Positions 20,158 through 31,173 of a DNA stretch of 64,000 bases are shown here, piece by piece. The DNA comes from Sepioteuthis lessoniana. Taxonomy: Eukaryota; Mollusca; Cephalopoda; Myopsida; Loliginidae. The position numbers and the translations under genes are program-made. The notes under the pieces are model-generated. The model was not told the origin of the DNA, ran no database searches, and was given only the letters and a program-made list of their open reading frames with translations. Numbering within the stretch: position 1 is the stretch's first letter; each line of letters starts with the position of its first letter. The stretch lies in NCBI GenBank assembly GCA_963585895.1, contig OY757916.1:19629027-19693026 (forward strand), in the 5' to 3' direction.

Positions 20158-20288
20158 CCTAAGTAAAGCTTAAGAAATAGTTTATTTATTTTTGTTATCA
20201 GTAACTGACAGTAAGAAAAACAAAAACAAAAAAAAAATTAAAACTTTCCCAAAAGTTGGAATTGTTTGATAGTTGAATGTGTTCTAAC

Positions 20289-20586
20289 CATATTAACCAA
20301 CCCCTCTGCTCGGGCAGGATATGACACAAGGTCAATTTTTAAGCGGAGTTTAACAGGTTTGAATTTAGAGTTTTCCTTCTCCTAGACTAGTTGCCTCAGC
20401 AAGGCTGAAGAACCCAGTCTGCCCTACTATTTACCCATAGTTGGAGGGAGAATAATTGGATTCATACCTTTCCCAAGGGTATTAGTGCTATGTAAAATGC
20501 AATTAGCCTCGTCCAGGATTTGAACTCGTGTCACAGTGTCCATTTCCTACAACAATAACCATTACACCACGGGCACCTCCACAAAA
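20289..20586 (-). repeat. SINE-B with 15-bp target-site duplication
   Basis: Flanked by TGAATGTGTTCTAAC at 20274-20288 and 20587-20601. About 64 bp beyond its head (20582-20645) recurs, inverted, beside the SINE-B at 30.75 kb. Confidence 0.95.
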
Positions 20587-20652
20587 TGAATGTGTTCTAA
20601 CAAATTCACAAAATGTAAACTCGTTAAAGAAATAAAGGAAAATTAAAGTTAA

Positions 20653-20920
20653 CAACTGGCTTATTGGCCTCGTGGGTAGAGTGTTTGCCAATGGTCCAGG
20701 AGACCGGGGTTCAATCCCAGGTTGCGTCATACCAAAGACTTTAAAAATGGTACTTGATATCTCCTTGCTTAACACTCAGCATTAGGAAGTACGTATCAAG
20801 AGTAAAGTGGAGCAATCCAGGGAAAGGAGTAGTGGCCTCCCCTACACCTCGGGGTAGAAGCTATTGAAAAGGGAGTCTTCTGATCACCCTCGAATAAGGT
20901 CGCCAACTTTACTTACATTT
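20653..20920 (+). repeat. SINE-A, full length
   Basis: Head TATTGGCCTCGTGGGTAGAG, B box GGGGTTCAATCCC, tail GGTCGCCAACTTTACTTAC. Confidence 0.92.
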
Positions 20921-21054
20921 TTACTAGTTATGAGCTTAAATCAATCTTCATACAATTTACAATTCAAAACTGATTTGTTTTAATTAGGCCTACAAAGATC
21001 ATGGTTTCTTTTAAAATATTTTTGCAATAAGACCTGATAGTTGTTTCCAGTTAG

Positions 21055-21309
21055 AAAAGTTGGCGACCTCAATCAAGGGTTACCGTAAAGCTCCCTTTTT
21101 GATAGCTACTACACCGAGGTGTAGGGTAGGGCGCTACTCCTTTCCCTGCATTGCTCCACTTTACGTTTGATCCGTACCTTATAATGCTGAGTGTTGAGCA
21201 AGGTAGCATCAAGTACCATTTTTGAGTCTTTGGTATGACTTGACCAGGGATTGAACCCAGGTCTCCCAGGCCACTGGCGAACACTCTAACCATCATGCCA
21301 ATGTCTGGT
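21055..21309 (-). repeat. SINE-A, full length
   Basis: Starts AGTTGGCGACCTCAATC and ends ACCATCATGCCAATGTCTGG. Opposite orientation to the SINE-A 135 bp to its left. Confidence 0.92.
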
Positions 21310-21589
21310 TATAAAACTTTGTTAATATTTGCAACCAATAGAAATTTAATAATTTTTTTTTAAATACATATTTCTATCCAGCAAAATTGTTTTATATATT
21401 GAAGTGCAAAAGATATTTTTTTAGATCTATCAACTTCTAGTCAATGATGTAAAACTATAAAATTCAGTGATTCCATTCAGCTTTTAAATCTATTTTCTTT
21501 TGGAATAATGGCAGCGTAAAATAAAGGTTATCTACATTTACTGAGGATATTTAGTAATAAAAACTTTTTATTTATAAAAGAAAAGTTAT

Positions 21590-21712
21590 TCTATGAAATT
21601 GTTCCATTTATCAAATCTTTTTATACAAAATCAGTGCCTGAATAACTTTACTCCTAATGTTCCTGTATTTATAAAATTCATCTTTGTTTTTTAAAGATGA
21701 GATAAAAAAAAA
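21590..21712. repeat. Diverged repeat, copy 1 (matches 35385-35495)
   Basis: Ordered similarity with 35385-35495: AAATTGTTC, AAAATCAGTGCC-like, TTTACTCCTAATGTTCC and GTATTTATAAA followed by TTTTTAAAGATGA. Function unknown. Confidence 0.6.
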
Positions 21713-21799
21713 ACATACATATATATAACTTGTTCTATTATAGAAACAATGTGATTTAAGTTTATCTTTCCAAAATACATATATCATAGATTGCCCAGT

Positions 21800-22386
21800 C
21801 AGCTGTGGCTGTAGAATACACCGACTGCACCTCTGCAGAGGGGTAAGACCTCCCGCCAATAAGTGTTCTAGATATGACACTAAACAATCTGATGGTGATT
21901 TTCCAGCAATGCTGGAGCTTTGGGGAATGCAGAGCACCTCTTCATTGTCATTGCTCCCAGATCCACTCTGGACCGGAGTGGTAGCACTTAATAGAGCCCC
22001 ATCTATGGGTTAAATAGAACTAATATGCGTAGTTATGCTAAACTAACTTACTTGAAATAGCATTGTTTTGATATTTAAACTGCATACTTATGCTAAACTG
22101 AATTGCTTGAAATAGAACTGTTTTAGACATTAAAACTGTACTATGCTAAATTGAATTATTCAAAAGAACTGTTTTGACATTTAACTCTGTGAGAACAAAA
22201 ACTATACTTATACAAAACTGAATTGTGTGAATTAGACTAAACTGAATAACTTGAAATAGAAATGATTTCGACAAACTGTGCACTCATGCTAAAAGGAATT
22301 CTTTGAAATTGAACTGATTATTTGTATAAAAATGGATTTGGCATTAAATAACCTATAAAGGTTGATATGCCATAAAACCCAACCAC
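21800..22386 (+). mobile_element. Element X, full copy
   Basis: Same layout as 6219-6746: CTGCAGAGGGGTAAGAC start, CCAGCAATGCTGGAGCTTTG core hairpin, 5-6 units of the ~55-bp GCTAAACTGAATT repeat, tail GGCATTAAATAACCT...AGGTTGATATGCC and AAAACCCAACC. Confidence 0.85.
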
Positions 22387-22857
22387 CATATACTATAGAG
22401 CTTTTCACTTTATCATGACTTCCGCCACCAACCTACCAGATGTGGCAAACATTCATGTAGAATGGATTAATAGAAGGTAGATCAAAGCTCAAATCCCCAG
22501 ACGAGAGAAACTATGTGTCCTCGCAGTTGGCTATGGAGAGTCATGTGCAAATTAGAAGATAGATTTTTTTTAAAAAAAAGGAAGGAATTGAGTTTTAGAT
22601 GCCAAGGGAAAAAGACATTTATTTTGTGGCTTAAGTTAGTGATGATTTATAAAAGAATGAATTTTTTTCTTCTATCAACTGAATGAAAATCACTTCACAT
22701 CTTCCTGTATATGAGACCAGTCCAAAAAGAACTTGTAAAATCAAGAATAAATGTGAGTGGGTTTTTTGTAACAACTTATCTTTTTTTTTTCTTTCGTCAG
22801 TGAGATTAAGTGACAACCTCCTCATCTTCACTTTTCAGTGATGTTTTTGCAACAGTT

Positions 22858-23365
22858 TTGGTTGGTTTGGTTTATTGGGTTTTATGGCATATCAACCTTT
22901 GTAGGTTATTTAATGCCAAATCCATTTTTATGTAAATAATCTGTTCTATTTAAACTAATTCAGTTTATCATAAGTACAGTTTAATTGTCAAAACATTTCT
23001 ATTTCAAACTATTCAAGCAGTTATATGTAACAACTCAGTTAAGTGTAAATACAGTTTTAATGTCGAAAAACAGTCTATTTCAAATAATTCAGTTAAGCAT
23101 AAGCACGCAGTTTAAATGTAAGTATGGTTTAATTGTCAAAAACATTTCTATTTCAAACAATTCAGTTTAGCATAAGTATGCTGTTAGTTCTATTTAACCC
23201 ATAGATAGGGCCCTATCAGGTACTACCACTCCGGGCCAGAGTGGACCTGGGAGCAATGGCAGTGAAGGGGTACTCCACATTCCCCAAAGCTCCAGCATTG
23301 CTGGAACCTCACCATCAGATTGTTTGGTGTCATATCATTGGGGGGGGGTCTTACCCCTCTGCAGA
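22858..23365 (-). mobile_element. Element X, full copy (antisense)
   Basis: Begins with the tail in reverse (TATGGCATATCAACC...GGTTATTTAATGCC), then the AATTCAGTTTAGCATAAG repeats, and ends at CTTACCCCTCTGCAG. Its 5' end touches the tail of a LINE-RH copy. Confidence 0.85.
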
Positions 23366-23990
23366 TTGGTTGATTGGGTTTAATGGCCTATCAACCTCTA
23401 TAGGTTATTTAATGCCAAAACCTGTTTACACGTATGTACGGTTTGTAAACACATAATTTAATGATACCAATCTAAAACCAAACGACTCATTTACTCGCAT
23501 ACGAGTAAGTATTTGCAAGTATTTCTATGTGACATTAGTTTATTTAGTGATGATAGTGGGGTTTTTTTGGGGGGGGGTTATTATTTCTCACTACTATCTC
23601 TACCATCACAAACATAATTCTATTCAGCAATAATTTGCTTTCTTTTGATTACTTTGTTGTGTTTTCAGGATTGTAACCAAGTCTATATTTTCTGGTACAA
23701 CCCGGTCTCTTTCAAGAACGACAAGACGTTATCCATGTGGACGTTCTCAAATAAGTCCTTCATGGTATTTGCGTGGAAATAGCGCTTTCTGGTGTCATTA
23801 AAAACTTTACACTCAAGGAGAACGTGTTTGATTGTGCAGGGCATTTGGCATGTCAAGCACTGTGGTTGCTGTTTTTGCTTGAGTATAAAAGAGTGCGTAA
23901 GTCTGCTGTGACCAATACGCCCCTCTGCAGAGAAGCAGTCGGTGGCATTAGTTTTCTGTAGAAATCTCCAGATAGTTTCTTTAATAAAGT
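23366..23990 (-). mobile_element. LINE-RH 3' end (antisense)
   Basis: Truncated LINE whose tail (reverse of GGCATTAAATAACC...GGTTGATAGGCC) lies at 23366-23418. The 3' UTR occupies 23419-23682 and the end of ORF2 follows. Same family as 62655-64000. Confidence 0.85.
23683..23953 (-). CDS. LINE-RH ORF2 C-terminal fragment, open
   Basis: About 90 codons, uninterrupted on the minus strand to TAG at 23683-23685. Contains GRIGHSRLTHSFILK, a zinc-knuckle-like C-L-T-C...KHVLLEC, and a NTMKDLFENVHMDNVLSFL end typical of the region after RNase H in Jockey/I-type LINEs. No upstream part remains, so it is a truncated relic. Clearly less decayed than the other LINE pieces. Confidence 0.85.
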
Positions 23991-24061
23991 ATTTATTTTC
24001 TGGTTCTTTATGAAAATCACAGATTTACTTAAAGCCTAAACAAAATTCAAATATAAATAAG

Positions 24062-24256
24062 TTTGGTTTCTTTGTTTCATGGTAGATCAACTTTTAATGC
24101 GAAAGCCATTCTTGTAGAAGGGCAGTAGTGGTACTATTTAACCCATAGCTGAGAAGATAAGAGGGTTCATACCTTTCCAAGGGTATTAGTCAGAAAAGGA
24201 GCACAATAGCATGTCTGGAGTTTAAATTCACTTTGATGCCACAGTTGAGAATATAA
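24062..24256 (-). repeat. SINE-C, partial and diverged
   Basis: Contains the reverse of the SINE-C tail (GGTAGATCAACTTTTAATGC, decayed), CAGTAGTGGTACTATTTAACC and TTCATACCTTTCC. The tRNA head is mostly lost. Confidence 0.75.
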
Positions 24257-24280
24257 GCCACTATACATATATAGTAAAAA

Positions 24281-24488
24281 GTAAAGATGGCGACCGTAAT
24301 CGAGAGCGACCAGAATGCTCCTTTTTCAATATCTACTACACCGAGGTGTAGGGGAGGGTGCTACTCCTTTCCCTGAATTGCTCCACTTTACCCTTGATAC
24401 ATACCTTATATTGCTAAGTGTTAAGCAAGGAGATATCAAGTACCATTTTTAAAGTCTTTGGTATGACGCGACCTGGGATTGAACCCAG
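24281..24488 (-). repeat. SINE-A, lacking the tRNA head
   Basis: From GTAAAGATGGCGACC to GACCTGGGATTGAACCC, where it meets the palindrome at 24484. Confidence 0.88.
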
Positions 24489-24706
24489 ATACTTTCAAGA
24501 AAAAAAAAAAAAAATTCGGTCACATTAGGATTATAAATTTATTTCCATCCAACATGGAGAAAAAAATGGTATTTTATCTCCATGTTGGATCTGAAGAAGT
24601 CCTGTTAAATTTTTTGGAGTTGTTGATTCATATAAATGATCTTAGCTGGATGGAAATAAATTTATAATCCTAATGTGACCGAATTTTGTTTTTTTCTTGA
24701 AAGAAT
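24484..24706. mobile_element. Palindromic element with ~65-bp arms
   Basis: Left arm 24484-24549 and right arm 24642-24706 are near-perfect inverted repeats (CTTTCAAGAAAAAAA, TTCGGTCACATTAGGATTAT, AATTTATTTCCATCC). The centre has a second small hairpin CCAACATGGAG/CTCCATGTTGG, then GATCTGAAGAAGTCC. A half-arm relic lies at 5069-5127. Confidence 0.85.
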
Positions 24707-25222
24707 ATTTGTTCTGTGATATCATTTACATTGAGCTCTTTACCAGGAATATTTAAATATTCGAATTTTGAAGAATTTAATTATCCTGACGAAATTGTCC
24801 CCTACTCCAGATTTACTAGATTGAAGAATACCTTATATATATGGATGTGTGTGTGGTGAGTTCTGTGTGTTTGTGGATGGGTGGCTAAAAAAAGGATTTT
24901 ACCTTCAGCATCTTTGGACAACATCAGATTGTCAAGATCTTTCTTTATCTGTCTATTTTGGCACAAAGACCAAAAACTGTGCCTAAGTGAACCTGCGTGA
25001 AGGTCTGAGACCAAAAGTAGGGGTGGCAAGGACCAACGACCAAGATTCAGAGTCGAAGAGTCTCACAGTTGGGGAGAGAGACCCGGGAGAGAAGGGTCTC
25101 GAGCAATCAAAAGGCATTATAGGGTCAGTAAATGCGACGGCTAAGCAGAGACTGGGATTTGAGTGGAAAGATAAGTCAGTACTTTGGGTAGCTGTTTAGG
25201 ATTTTTGCAAAGTTCTCATGAT
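24707..25222. other. Unassigned DNA with a GC-richer patch
   Basis: 24987-25199 is richer in G+C and open on the + strand for 70 codons without a recognisable domain. It may be an old retroelement fragment; no function can be given. Confidence 0.4.
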
Positions 25223-25513
25223 CCTATTTACCAACCCCTCTGCTCGGGCAGGATATGACACAAGGTCAATTTTTAAGTGGAGTTTCACAGGTTTGAATTT
25301 AGAGTTTTCCTTCTCCTAGACTAGTTGCCTCACCAAGGCTGAAGACCCTAGTCTGTCCTACCATTTAACCATAGCTGGAGGGAGAATAATTGGATTCATA
25401 CCTTTCCCAAGGGTATTAGTGCTATGCGAAATGCAATCAGCCTCGTCCAGGATTTGAACTCATGTCGCCATGTCCATTTCCTACAACAATAACCATTGCA
25501 CTACGGGCACCTC
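25223..25513 (-). repeat. SINE-B with 15-bp target-site duplication
   Basis: Flanked by CAAAGTTCTCATGAT at 25208-25222 and 25514-25528. Confidence 0.95.
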
Positions 25514-25989
25514 CAAAGTTCTCATGATAGCCACATATACACACACGCCGAGTGCCAAAATGCCACAGACTCCATCTTATGTTTTGTTGTGTTAAGTCTA
25601 TGTTTTTGATTTTTTTTTTTTCTTTCCTCCTCCTGTTGTTATTTTTTATGGTCACTTTTTGTTCAACTTGTGAAATGCTCACTCGGACAGGTGTAAAGAA
25701 GAAACAATGGGGTCTTCATTAGACAATCAATCAGCGACCAACCCCAGCATATGGGTTATTTCATAGAGGATTCGGCCAAAAAGTAAATAGGAGCTTATTA
25801 AAATTAGTTTATAACTATTAGAATATTGGCGAAGGCATTTCAAGTGCTTAGTTAATGAAATTCATTACCAAATATCTATTGTAAATTATTTTCACTGTAC
25901 CTCAGATAAGTAAAAATCCAATTTTCAGTCATTTTTTTCCACAATGAAATTATATAGGACTTCTCAGTGAAATACAGAGTAATTTTGAA

Positions 25990-26875
25990 TAAAAACTTTA
26001 GTCAGGGAGTATGCCGAGCATTTAGCAGTCATAGTTGCAGCTGCTACTTAATTGATAAAAGATTGGTTTCTTTGTTTAATGGCATATCAACCTTTGTCTG
26101 TTATCTAATGCCAAAGCCATTCTCCTAGAAGAACAGTAGTGGTACTATTTAATATATATTTGGGAGGATAAAGGGGTTCATACATTTCCTAAGGGTATTT
26201 GTCCAAAAGTGAATGTAATAGCGTAACTGGAGTACGAACTCGCTTACTCTGATTCTGCAGTCCATCGCTTTAACCATTACACCACGAGGACACCCCCTTG
26301 ATGAAAGAGAAAGAAATGCAGTTTGTTATTTGATATTTTTTTCATTTATAGTAAATTATTTTTTTTTTAATTGCTTAAATTTATTACTTATCATCATGGT
26401 TCTCGAATTGACATTAATATAATTTGATAATTATATCCTTTAATAATACAAATAAATTTTTTTAGTTGAATGGCATCAAATTTTTCAAATCAATTAACTT
26501 TTGTTTTGAATATGAATACTTTGAGGTCACTTGTAAATAGAAACACTTGAAAAAAAATACAATGTTTAAACTTTGATTATTGTTAATTATCTTTAATTCA
26601 ACCATTAAGTAACTTTTGAACCAAACAGTTGTATACCATTTGCTAATTAATATTTTATCAAACTGAATATACAACATATTTTTTATGAGAAAACTACTTT
26701 TTAACCTGATAAAATAGCCCTTTTGGTAAAGCTTTCACTAAACTAAGCTTAGTAAAATGACAATATATTAAATCAATTCTTTTGATTTAATTTTAAACAC
26801 AATAACCCTTAATAATGATTCACAGAGAGCATAATGTACAAGTTGTTATTTTTTTCTTTTTCTCTTTAGGATGAC
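25990..26875. repeat. Local duplication unit 1 (empty site for the RLE LINE)
   Basis: Matches 27020-27418 plus 29511-29760. Shared blocks include CATTTAGCAGTCATAGTTGC, GAATGGCATCAAATTTTTCA, ACTTTGAGGTCACT, ACTGAATATACAACATATTT and AAGCTTTCACTAAACTAAGC. Unit 1 has a SINE-C (26063-26297) but no LINE. Confidence 0.9.
26063..26297 (-). repeat. SINE-C with target-site duplication
   Basis: Tail first (ATGGCATATCAACCTTTG), tRNA head last (TTTAACCATTACACCACGAGG). Flanks TTGATAAAAGA (26052-26062) and TTGATGAAAGA (26298-26308) differ at one base. Confidence 0.92.
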
Positions 26876-26896
26876 AAAACAGTCCCATCTCAACCA

Positions 26897-27016
26897 ACAC
26901 AGTTTAGTTGTATTTGACCAATAGATAGGACCCTATCAGGTGTACAACTCCAGGCAAGAGTGAACCTGGGAGCGATGGCAATGAAGGGAGTACTCCACAT
27001 TTCCCAAAGCGCCAGC
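26897..27016 (-). mobile_element. Element X core fragment
   Basis: Contains ATAGATAGGACCCTATCAGG and GGGAGCGATGGCAATGAAGG, the conserved middle of element X, between the two duplication units. Confidence 0.8.
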
Positions 27017-27064
27017 ATTAAACTTTAGTTAGAGAGTATGCAGACCATTTAGCAGTCATAGTTG

Positions 27065-27155
27065 CAGCGCCCTTTCCTACACTTTGGTGTAGTAGCTATC
27101 GAAAAGGGAGCCTTCGGGTCACCCTCGACTACGGTCACTAACTTTACTTATCATG
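27065..27155 (+). repeat. SINE-A 3' fragment
   Basis: Runs GCGCCCTTTCCTACAC to GGTCACTAACTTTACTTA. Confidence 0.88.
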
Positions 27156-27418
27156 GTTCTTAAATGATGACATTAATATAATTTGATTATTATATCATTT
27201 AATAATGCAAATAATTTTTAAAAATTGAATGGCATCAAATTTTTCAAATCTCTTAAATTTTCTTTTGAATTGGAATACTTTGAGGTCACTCATTAAAAAA
27301 AAAAACACTTGAAAAAAAATACATATAACTTGATGGAAACAATGTTTAATCTTTGATTACTGTTAATTATCTTTAATCTAACCATTAAGTAGCTTTTGAA
27401 CCAAGCAGTTATATATTC

Positions 27419-29092
27419 ATGGACGACACTACAATCCTCTCATCCAAAGAATCTACTACTCGCAAGATACTGAGCCTGATGGACAAGCAGATAATTTGGT
27501 GTAGGATGAAATTCAAACCCAAAAAGTGTAGAAGTCTCTTGCTTAGGAAAGGAAAAGTGAATCAAAATATAAATTTCAAAGTAGGGGGTCAAATAATCCA
27601 CACTGTGTCAGAAGAACTGGTGAAAAGTTTGGGACGCTGGTTTGATGAGTCCTTGAAAGATATTAATCAAGCGAAAGAAACATCCAGAACATAACAAAAA
27701 GGTCTCCATAAGATTGATCATTGTCCTTTACAAGAAAAATTCAAGGTTTGGTGCCAACAGCATATATCTATTCCGGTGTTATTATGGCAGCTACTCGTAT
27801 ACAAAATTGTGACAAGTACAGTTGAGTCAATGGAGGCTAAGATGAATAGTTATAACCGAAAATGGTTGGGTTTACCTCCAGGTTTGTCTGATGTTGCTTT
27901 GTACTGCAGACAAGAAAAATTAAAATTACCATTCAAATCAATCGTGGAGGAATTCAAATCAGGGAAAATTAGACTCCAAATGACGCTGGATGACTCAAAG
28001 GATGAAGTGATAAAATCACTAAAGTCTAAATTGAAAACAGGAAAGAAGTGGAAAGTCAGGGACACCATAAGAAATGCTAAGGTCAACCTTGCTTTCAAGG
28101 AAATCATAGGACACACTCAAACTGGGAGACAAGGTTTCGGAACTAATGAAAAGCAATGGTGGTCAAAAACTAGCAGCAAAAATCACTAGGATATGGTCAT
28201 TCAGGATGTAAGGAGCAAGGTTGATGATAAGAAAAGTTCAGCAATACCAACAAGGCCAATGGACAAACTTGGAGGAGACCTTGCAAAAGTCTATTACTTG
28301 GAACGACATATGGCAGATGGCTCCTCTCAGATTGAGTTTTCAAATACGCTCTATGTACGACCAGCTTTCTTCTTAAAACAATCTTTTTAAATGGAAGAAA
28401 GTGGTCTTACCTGTCCTCTATGTAATGACAAACCACAAACATTGGAGCATGTCCTTGGCTCCTGTAAGACAACTCTTGGAAATGGGAAATACACATGGAG
28501 GCATAATAGAGTATTGGAGGATTTGGTCAGATTTATAAAGAATTATATGAAATCTGAACCAACTCTTTCAACCCAGAAATTTGTTTCAGAGAGGGGCAGA
28601 ATATACGCCAGCTCAAAGCAAACAATCAAGCATTGAGCAGTACCCAGTCAAAACCTTCTTGGATCAAGTGGAGATTGGTAGGTATCTGCCAACCTACCAG
28701 GATGGCATAACAATTACCCAAAAACAATATCTAGCAAAGGTCTTCGACCAGACATTGTTCTTTTGTCAAGGGTGAACCATAAAATCATCGTGGTAGAATT
28801 ATCAATACCATATGAAAGCCGGATGGATCAAAGCCATGAGTAAAAAACCAGCAAATACAAAGATCTTAAAAAAGAGCTGGAAAAGGGAGGGTATAGCGTG
28901 ATCATGTGATCATGAAAGCTGTGGAAATAGGAGCAAGGTTTTGTAGCAGACACCCTGTACCAATTTCAGGGTCAAATCAGAATCAAAGGGCATAATAGAG
29001 TCAAATGTATAAAATGCCTCATAGAAATAATGGAAAATAGTTCCATGTGGATATGGAACAAAAGAAATATCCCATGGAACAATTCAAAATGA
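27419..29092 (+). pseudogene. RLE LINE ORF: RT (from xDD), CCHC knuckle, PD-(D/E)XK endonuclease
   Basis: Three or more frames joined by decay. Parts in order: MDDTTILSS (end of the F/Y-x-D-D RT site), GRWFDESLKD, NRKWLGLPPGLSDVALY, LGGDLAKVYYLERHM, then C-P-L-C-x8-H-x4-C at 28410-28470 (CX2CX8HX4C knuckle of RLE elements). RPDIVLLS near 28746 followed by VVELSIPYE supplies the PD and E of a restriction-like endonuclease, then EIGAR-like, and MWIWNKRNIPW near the end with TGA at 29090-29092. In-frame stops (for example at 28385-28390) make it inactive. Family resemblance is to R2/R4-type LINEs rather than APE-type. Confidence 0.85.
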
Positions 29093-29510
29093 AGTTTGTT
29101 AAACTGACACTCGATCACGAATGCGTAACAAGATTCACGCAATGTTCTCATAATACATGCAGTTATTTTTCAATCACATTTCACCATTACACTTCTGAGT
29201 CAACATCTAAGCTAAGCTTAGTAAATAATTAATAGGGCCTCAGTGATATATACATTTATATTCAGTGAGAGTAGGGGGAAGTGTGCAAATAAAACTGTTG
29301 AGATGAAGGCCCCAAAACAGTGCACATTTTCTGTTGATGACCCTAATACAATTTTTCAGAAAAGAAAAGGATTAATACTAAAACTTTCATTCAACTAAGA
29401 AAATCTTATTCTGTAGAGCTACTCTGTGGAATGATAATGGCAAGAGTAGCATCTGTCTGTCCGCTCACTTTTCGGTGAGTATCAATAACTTATCAAGTAA
29501 TTTCCTTCTA
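27419..29510 (+). mobile_element. 5'-truncated RLE-type LINE (R2/R4/NeSL-like)
   Basis: The boundaries come from comparison with duplication unit 1. ATATTC borders it at 27413-27418 and 29511-29516, either as a short target-site duplication or as microhomology at the truncation. The sequence starts inside the RT active-site box and keeps the RT thumb, CCHC motif, restriction-like endonuclease, ORF end and ~420-bp 3' UTR. About 2.09 kb. Confidence 0.88.
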
Positions 29511-29934
29511 ATATTCGCTAATTAATAATATTTTATCAAACTGAATATACAACATATTTTTTATGAGAAAACTACTTTTTAACCTGATTTAAATAGCCCT
29601 GTTGGTAAAGCTTTCACTAAACTAAGCTTAGTGAAATGACAACAATATATTAAATCAATTCTTTTGATTTAATTTTAAACACAATAACCCTTAATAATGA
29701 TTCACAGAGAGTATAGTGTACAAGTTAGTTTTTTTTTCTTTTTTTCTCTTTCGTGTTTTATTAGTTTCAAATTTAGTTTATGTTTACATATTTGAATACT
29801 AATTGTTCTAAACTTGACAAATGAATAAGAACTATTCATTTATGACTTATCAAGATTCCAGCCTAAAAGAACTGAAAGACATTATCAATTAGACACATTG
29901 TTTGATATTGAAGAACTGAGACAAAAAAAAGTTT

Positions 29935-30175
29935 GGGGGTTTCCTCATGGTGTAATGGTTAAAGCGATGGACTGTGGAATCGTAGTAAGCGAGTTCGTAC
30001 TCCAGTCACGCTATTACGTTCACTTTCGGGGAAATACCCCCGGGAAAGGTATGAACCCCTTTAACCTCCCAGCTATGGGTTAAATAGCACCACTACTGTT
30101 CTTCTAGGAGAATAACTTTGGCATTAAATAACCTAAAAAGAGTTGATATGCCATTAAACAAAGAAACCCAAACCC
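29935..30175 (+). repeat. SINE-C, full length
   Basis: Head GGTTTCCTCATGGTGTAATGG (20 of these bases span the A box), AGTTCGTACTCCAGTC near the B box, GGGAAAGGTATGAACCCC body, tail GGCATTAAATAACCTAAAAA then GTTGATATGCC. AAAAAAAGTTT flanks both sides. Confidence 0.92.
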
Positions 30176-30752
30176 AAAAAAAGTTTAACCAAAGTCTGTC
30201 ACCTAAAACCAGAATAAACACTTTTATTGTTTGCAATATTTATAACTAAGTATTATTTCTTGATTACAGTGAATAGTCTCTGTTTTATGTGTGACAAGTG
30301 ATCTTGATCGACTATAAGACCCTGTTTGGCAGAGCTGATTTCATCACTTGGTGCCTAAGGTATCACAAAATGGGAATGTTGACAAGACCAAGTATTTTTC
30401 ATAATAGCCATGCATGAATCTCAATTTGTGCATGACTACCCGCTATGAAATGACTGCGTCAACTCCTGACTTGATGGGAAGACGGTTAAATACTGTGACC
30501 TTCAATGTGACATGAAGTTGTAGCCAGCACTACGAAGGACCTTCTTCAGATCAAGAATTACAAGAATACAGGCAGAGAGATAATCAACAGATCATATTCA
30601 ACCAGAGAATAACCAGGCTATCTCAGATTTGTTGCCAGAAACATGAATAGTCACCAGGATAGTCCGATCAACTTTATGTCAGATAGATAATTTCCTTTAT
30701 TTCTTTAACAAGTTTACATTTTGTGAATTTGTTAGAACACATTCATTTTGTA

Positions 30753-31047
30753 GAGGTGCCCGTGGTGCAATGGTTATCCTAGTAGGAAATGGACACGGCA
30801 ACACGAGTTCAAATCCTGGACGAGGCTGATTACATTTCACATAGCACTAATACCCTTGGGAAAGGTATGAATCCAATTATTCTCCCTCCAGCTATGGGTA
30901 AATAGCAGGACAGAATAGGTTCTTCAGCCTTGGTGAGGCAACTAGTCTAGGAGAAGGAAAAACTCTGAATTCAAACCTGTTAAACTACACTTAAAAATTG
31001 ACCTGGTGTTATATCCTGCCCGAGCGGAGGGGTTGGGTAAATATGGA
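30753..31047 (+). repeat. SINE-B with shared 5' flank but no target-site duplication
   Basis: Head GAGGTGCCCGTGGTGCAATG to tail GCGGAGGGGTTGGGTAAAT. The 64 bp before it (30689-30752) match, inverted, the flank of the 20.3-kb SINE-B, with two differences seen. An (AG)n tract follows. Confidence 0.93.
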
Positions 31048-31173
31048 TAGAAAGAGAGAGAGAGAGAGTTAAATTTTCTAATTTTGTGAGATAAAACTGA
31101 AGAGAAAATAAATATTTTTACTGAATTTTGGCAATCAATTTAATCTAACCTTTTAAATGCAAATTTACTCCAG

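Larger units (their letters stand above)
27020..29760. repeat. Local duplication unit 2, containing the RLE LINE
   Basis: Left part 27020-27418 (with a SINE-A fragment replacing some sequence) and right part 29511-29760 are together collinear with unit 1. The intervening 2.1 kb is LINE sequence. Confidence 0.9.

Noticed and set aside
24987-25199. 70-codon open frame in GC-richer DNA
   Set aside because: No domain, no splice context and no start context; kept only as an unassigned patch.
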